From contig CALVBL010000012.1 of the NCBI GenBank assembly GCA_944325775.1, positions 1 through 53,003 on the forward strand: 53,003 nucleotides of DNA, in the 5' to 3' direction. A program made the position numbers and the translations under genes. Each line of letters starts with the position of its first letter. Position 1 is the stretch's first letter. Positions 51,201-53,003 of the stretch are shown piece after piece. The stretch is from an uncultured Helicobacter sp. (GTDB taxonomy: Bacteria; Campylobacterota; Campylobacteria; Campylobacterales; Helicobacteraceae). The notes under the pieces were generated by a model. The model made no database searches, was not told the DNA's origin, and was given only the letters and a program-made list of their open reading frames with translations.

Positions 51201-53003
51201 ATGTGGTGGTTTAGGCATTACGGCAACATTCCTTGATAATCTCAAGAATCTTGGATTCAAATACGCTACGAAAGCTGGTATTTCTATCGCTGCACCTGAT
51301 ATTATCACGCCTGATGATAAGCAGGCTATGATTGAATCTGCGCGCAATGAGATTAAGGTGGTCCAAGGGGCGTTTGAATCTGGATCTTCAACAGCACAAG
51401 AGCGCTATAACAAAATCATTGATATTTGGACGCGTACAAGTGAAGAGATGGGCAAGACATTGGCTAAGAAGATTCGCGAAGATAAGCAAGGATTTAACTC
51501 AATCCATATGATGGCAGATTCTGGAGCGCGGGGTAGTGCGGCGCAGATCAGACAGCTTTCGGCTATGCGTGGTTTGATGACTAAGCCTGATGGCACGATC
51601 ATCGAGTCACCTATTACTTCAAACTTTAAAGAAGGCTTGAATGTGCTAGAGTATTTTAACTCCACGCATGGTGCGCGTAAGGGTCTCGCTGATACGGCGT
51701 TAAAAACCGCTAATGCAGGATATCTGACAAGAAAGCTTATTGATGTGAGCCAAAATGTGAAAGTAACGATTGAGGATTGTGGCACGCATGAGGGTGTGGA
51801 AATCTCAGATATTACCGTTGGTGGCTCGCTTGTAGAATCTTTGCGCGAAAGTGTGCAGGGCAGGGTGTTGGCAAGAGATATTATTGACCCGATTACCAAT
51901 GAGATTCTGTTCAGTGAAGGTGTGCTGATCGATGAAGAGATGGCAATGCGCATTGACGAAGCAGGCGTGAAAAATGTAACAATCCGCACCCCTGTAACCT
52001 GTAAGGCACCAAAGGGTGTATGTGCAAAATGTTATGGACTGAATCTTGGTGAATCTAAGATGGCAAAACCCGGCGATGCAGTTGGGGTGCTAGCAGCTCA
52101 GAGTATCGGTGAGCCCGGCACACAGCTTACACTAAGAACTTTCCACATCGGTGGGACGGCAAGCACGAGCCAAGAGGAAAACAGTATTGAGGTAAACAAA
52201 GAGGGCTTTATCCGTTACTACAATATCAAGACTTTCAAAAACAAAGAAGGTCGGCACATCGTAGCCAATAGGCGTAATGCCACTGTATTGCTCGTGGAGC
52301 CTAAGATCAAAGCTCCATTTGATGGTGTGGTGCATATAGAAAATGTCCATGATGAGGTGGTGATCACGGTTGTGGGTGATAAGGACAAGGTGCATTATAA
52401 TTTGCGCAAGGACGATATCGCTAAGAAAAATGAGCTTGCAGGGATCACTGGTAAAGTCGATGGCAAGCTTTTGGTGCCACATGATAGTGGGTATAAGGTC
52501 AGCGCGGGCGGTAGTATTGTGGACATCATCAAAGATGGCTGGAATGTACCACATAGAATCCCATATGGTAGTGAGCTTAAAGTCGCCGATAACGATCCTA
52601 TTGCCTGCAAGATCGAAGCCAAAGAAAAGGGTATCGTCAAGTATTATTTCCTAAACTCCGATACCTTGGAGCGCAAAAGAGATATCAAAAAAGGTATGGT
52701 GATTGACGAAAAAGGTGTGTTTGCAGTCATCGCAGATGAGAACGATCGAGAATCTACACGTCACTATATCGCGCGTAATTCTAAGATTCTCATTAGTGAT
52801 AATAGTGCAGTGGAGGCTGATACCCTCATCGCCGAACCGATTAATAAGGCAAATATTGTAGTGGCAAGCTGGGATCCGTATAATAACCCAACAATCGCAG
52901 AAGTGGGTGGAAGGGTCGAGTATAGGGACATCATCGCTGGTATCACGGTCAATGAACAAGAAGATGAGCTCACTGGTGCTAAGAGCTTTATCGTCAGTGA
53001 GTA
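45238..53003 (+). CDS. rpoBC: Fused DNA-directed RNA polymerase beta-beta' (RpoBC), cut by the window end
   Basis: One uninterrupted frame from ATG 45238 (MSEQIKQNKRFRIDFTKNPQ) to the last base, about 2588 residues of an expected 2900 or so. The beta part includes the rifampicin region LSQFMDQTNPLAEITHKRR, with the usual susceptible residues. The join lies near residue 1385-1400, at VIKEDNRPKDFNAFQLVLAS, with no stop between the halves. The beta' part has the zinc finger CLCGKYKKMRYKGMVCEKC (from about 1451), the catalytic NADFDGD (Asp1851, 1853, 1855) and the second zinc site CKAPKGVCAKC near 2258. This fusion is characteristic of Helicobacter and close relatives. Confidence 0.97.
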   Translation, partial: MSEQIKQNKRFRIDFTKNPQLLDVPDLLSLQRDSYNDFLFADSTKESGIEKVFKSIFPIQDVQNRITLEYAGCEFGKPKYTTREAMERGITYSIPLKIKIRLIFWEKDEKSGEKLAVKDVKEQSIFIREIPLMTDRTSFIINGVERVVVNQLHRSPGVIFKEEESNTSSNKLIYTGQIIPDRGAWLYFEYDAKDILYARINKRRKIPVTIILRALGYTKQDILNIFYPSLSVRFEKNKCFVPFSVENIGVRAEFDIKDSKGNILLASGKRVGSKKLKELKELEKDIKWMEYPLQRLADRYLSEALYDKNGELLFDILTQLDESKIQKILENGIKEIKIANDTARGLDNSLMNSFASDAESLRNLKQTENIEDENDLSAIRIYKVMRPGEPVTKDVAKAFVNQLFFDPERYDLTRVGRMKMNHKLGLDVPDYITVLTHNDIIATIKYLMDVRNGEGHIDDRDHLGNRRIRSIGELLANELHTGLVKMQKAIRDKLSSLNGSFENLMPHDLINSKMITSTIMEFFTGGQLSQFMDQTNPLAEITHKRRLSALGEGGLVKERVGFEARDVHPTHYGRICPIETPEGQNIGLINTLSTFTHVNSLGFIEAPYKRVKNGKVSHEITYITAAQEEGLIIAPASTKVDKDGSIIEDLIEARKDGEIILTEKSKVDLIDLSPRMLVGVAASLIPFLEHDDANRALMGSNMQRQAVPLLTPDAPVVGTGIEKVIARDAWEAIKAKRGGIVEKVDSKSIYILGEDEGGAYIDYYSLCKNLRTNQNTSFSQRPIVRKGDTIEAGQVIADGPSMDSGELALGKNIRVAFMPWNGYNFEDAIVVSERLIKEDTFTSVHIYEKEIEARELKHGTEEITSDIPGVKESEIAHLDESGIVRIGTYVSQGMILVGKVSPKGEVKPTPEERLLRAIFGEKAGHVINKSLYCPPSLEGVVVDVKIFTKKGYEKDSRAISAYEQEKSVLDIEHHDRLTMLNQEEMIRISAMLSKQKLVSDASIGSKKFKKGQSIPKEDIANINRFALNTLIKSYSKEMQAKYEQIKANFLEQKKALGEEHEEKLSILEKDDILPSGVVKLVKIYIATKRKLKVGDKMAGRHGNKGIVSNIVPLVDMPYTRDGEPVDIILNPLGVPSRMNIGQILEVHLGLVGKNLGRQIEDIFTQQSQSWIKDLRNKMLEISKVVNADNPAATEFLKNLSDEDLVLYAKDWSKGVKFAIPVFEGIEQERFDKLFELAKIDMDGKTELYDGRTGEKMIERVNVGYMYMLKLHHLVDEKVHARSTGPYSLVTQQPVGGKALFGGQRFGEMEVWALEAYGAAHTLKEMLTIKSDDTEGRKEAYKAITRGEHVGESKIPETFYVLAKELQSLVLDVKVYGDEVDESGAPKPLVIKEDNRPKDFNAFQLVLASPESIRSWSRGEVKKPETINYRTLKPERDGLFCAKIFGPVRNYECLCGKYKKMRYKGMVCEKCGVEVTESKVRRYRMGHIELVAPVAHIWYVSSLPSRIGTLLGVKMKDLERVLYYEAYIVKDPGEASYDNEGAKPIMKYDVLNEEQYQNIYQRFGDKGFVAQMGAEAVRELLEQLDLVELLQRLREEAKSTNSEAKKKTIVKRLKVVESFINSGNRPEWMVLTVLPVLPPDLRPLVALDGGKFAVSDVNDLYRRVINRNQRLKRLIELDSPEIIIRNEKRMLQEAVDALFDNGRNANAVKGANKRPLKSLSEIIKGKQGRFRQNLLGKRVDFSGRSVIVVGPNLRMDQCGLPKNMALELFKPHLFAKLEEKGYATNLKQATKMIAQKNNEVWECLQEIVEDYPVLLNRAPTLHKQSIQAFHPKLINGKAIQLHPLVCSAFNADFDGDQMAVHVPLSQEAIAECKVLMLSSMNILLPASGKAVAVPSQDMVLGLYYLSLEKKGAKGEHKIFASAQDAMIAIDLGELDINAKIRVSFERRIIETTAGRMIISSILPDFVPLNLWNKVLKKQDIGALVDYVHKCGGLGITATFLDNLKNLGFKYATKAGISIAAPDIITPDDKQAMIESARNEIKVVQGAFESGSSTAQERYNKIIDIWTRTSEEMGKTLAKKIREDKQGFNSIHMMADSGARGSAAQIRQLSAMRGLMTKPDGTIIESPITSNFKEGLNVLEYFNSTHGARKGLADTALKTANAGYLTRKLIDVSQNVKVTIEDCGTHEGVEISDITVGGSLVESLRESVQGRVLARDIIDPITNEILFSEGVLIDEEMAMRIDEAGVKNVTIRTPVTCKAPKGVCAKCYGLNLGESKMAKPGDAVGVLAAQSIGEPGTQLTLRTFHIGGTASTSQEENSIEVNKEGFIRYYNIKTFKNKEGRHIVANRRNATVLLVEPKIKAPFDGVVHIENVHDEVVITVVGDKDKVHYNLRKDDIAKKNELAGITGKVDGKLLVPHDSGYKVSAGGSIVDIIKDGWNVPHRIPYGSELKVADNDPIACKIEAKEKGIVKYYFLNSDTLERKRDIKKGMVIDEKGVFAVIADENDRESTRHYIARNSKILISDNSAVEADTLIAEPINKANIVVASWDPYNNPTIAEVGGRVEYRDIIAGITVNEQEDELTGAKSFIVSE

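Noticed and set aside
51405..51989. A 194-residue minus-strand frame inside rpoBC
   Set aside because: It is antisense to conserved beta' sequence and Ser/Leu-rich, with no support.

Overview
The window looks like chromosome of a Helicobacter, most likely a non-pylori (enterohepatic-type) species. The evidence is a single-frame RpoB-RpoC fusion, CheV next to carboxynorspermidine decarboxylase, FlgS next to FlgI, and an rplKAJL block running into rpoBC. As far as I recall, these neighbour pairs match H. pylori. A selenocysteine-containing SelD sits with YedF, which to my knowledge H. pylori lacks, so an enterohepatic relative is favoured. I saw no rRNA operon, complete insertion sequence, prophage or CRISPR array.

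Layout. 1-7500 (minus): a glycosyltransferase interrupted at a poly-G tract, a tRNA dihydrouridine synthase, nspC, cheV, then a tight run UDG-like > periplasmic-binding-like > YkgJ-like > TPR protein. 7600-13350: biotin carboxylase-transferase subunit pycB/oadA and a DUF3343 protein on plus, clpS-clpA on minus, a DJ-1/PfpI protein on plus. 13360-21520 (minus): a two-component operon with a small periplasmic protein and an MnmC-type methyltransferase, flgI-flgJ-flgS, small membrane proteins, TerC and CorA. 21700-24130 (plus): a visibly AT-richer trio (family 2 glycosyltransferase, HAD phosphatase, UbiA-like membrane protein) resembling a lipid-linked sugar module. 24170-29315 (plus): panD, ybaB, a PDZ protein, ispA, surE, a tcdA-like gene, an acidic microprotein and aguB. 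29370-32410 (minus): radA, ftsY and a thioredoxin-fold lipoprotein. 32470-39950 (plus): folate cyclo-ligase, rny, class II DAHP synthase, yedF, selD (in-frame UGA), a MORN/YwqK-like protein, a HAD-IB phosphatase and ruvA. 40040-53003 (plus): four tRNAs, tuf, rpmG, tRNA-Trp, secE, nusG, rplKAJL and a truncated rpoBC.

How the genes fit together. Polyamine synthesis appears twice (nspC, aguB). YedF and SelD make a selenium-activation unit, and a distant DUF3343 protein may belong to the same pathway. The last 13 kb is a translation and transcription block fronted by a consensus promoter.

The most interesting non-gene signals are: a homopolymer that switches a glycosyltransferase frame; a 133-bp structured repeat present twice in inverted orientation (9784-9916 and 19211-19343), each copy followed by hairpins; a related double-hairpin element seen three times; and strong over-representation of the octamer TAGATTCT/AGAATCTA. 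No intergenic stretch exceeds about 300 bases. The longest (9780-10044, 19081-19347, 37692-37978) are largely filled by these repeats.
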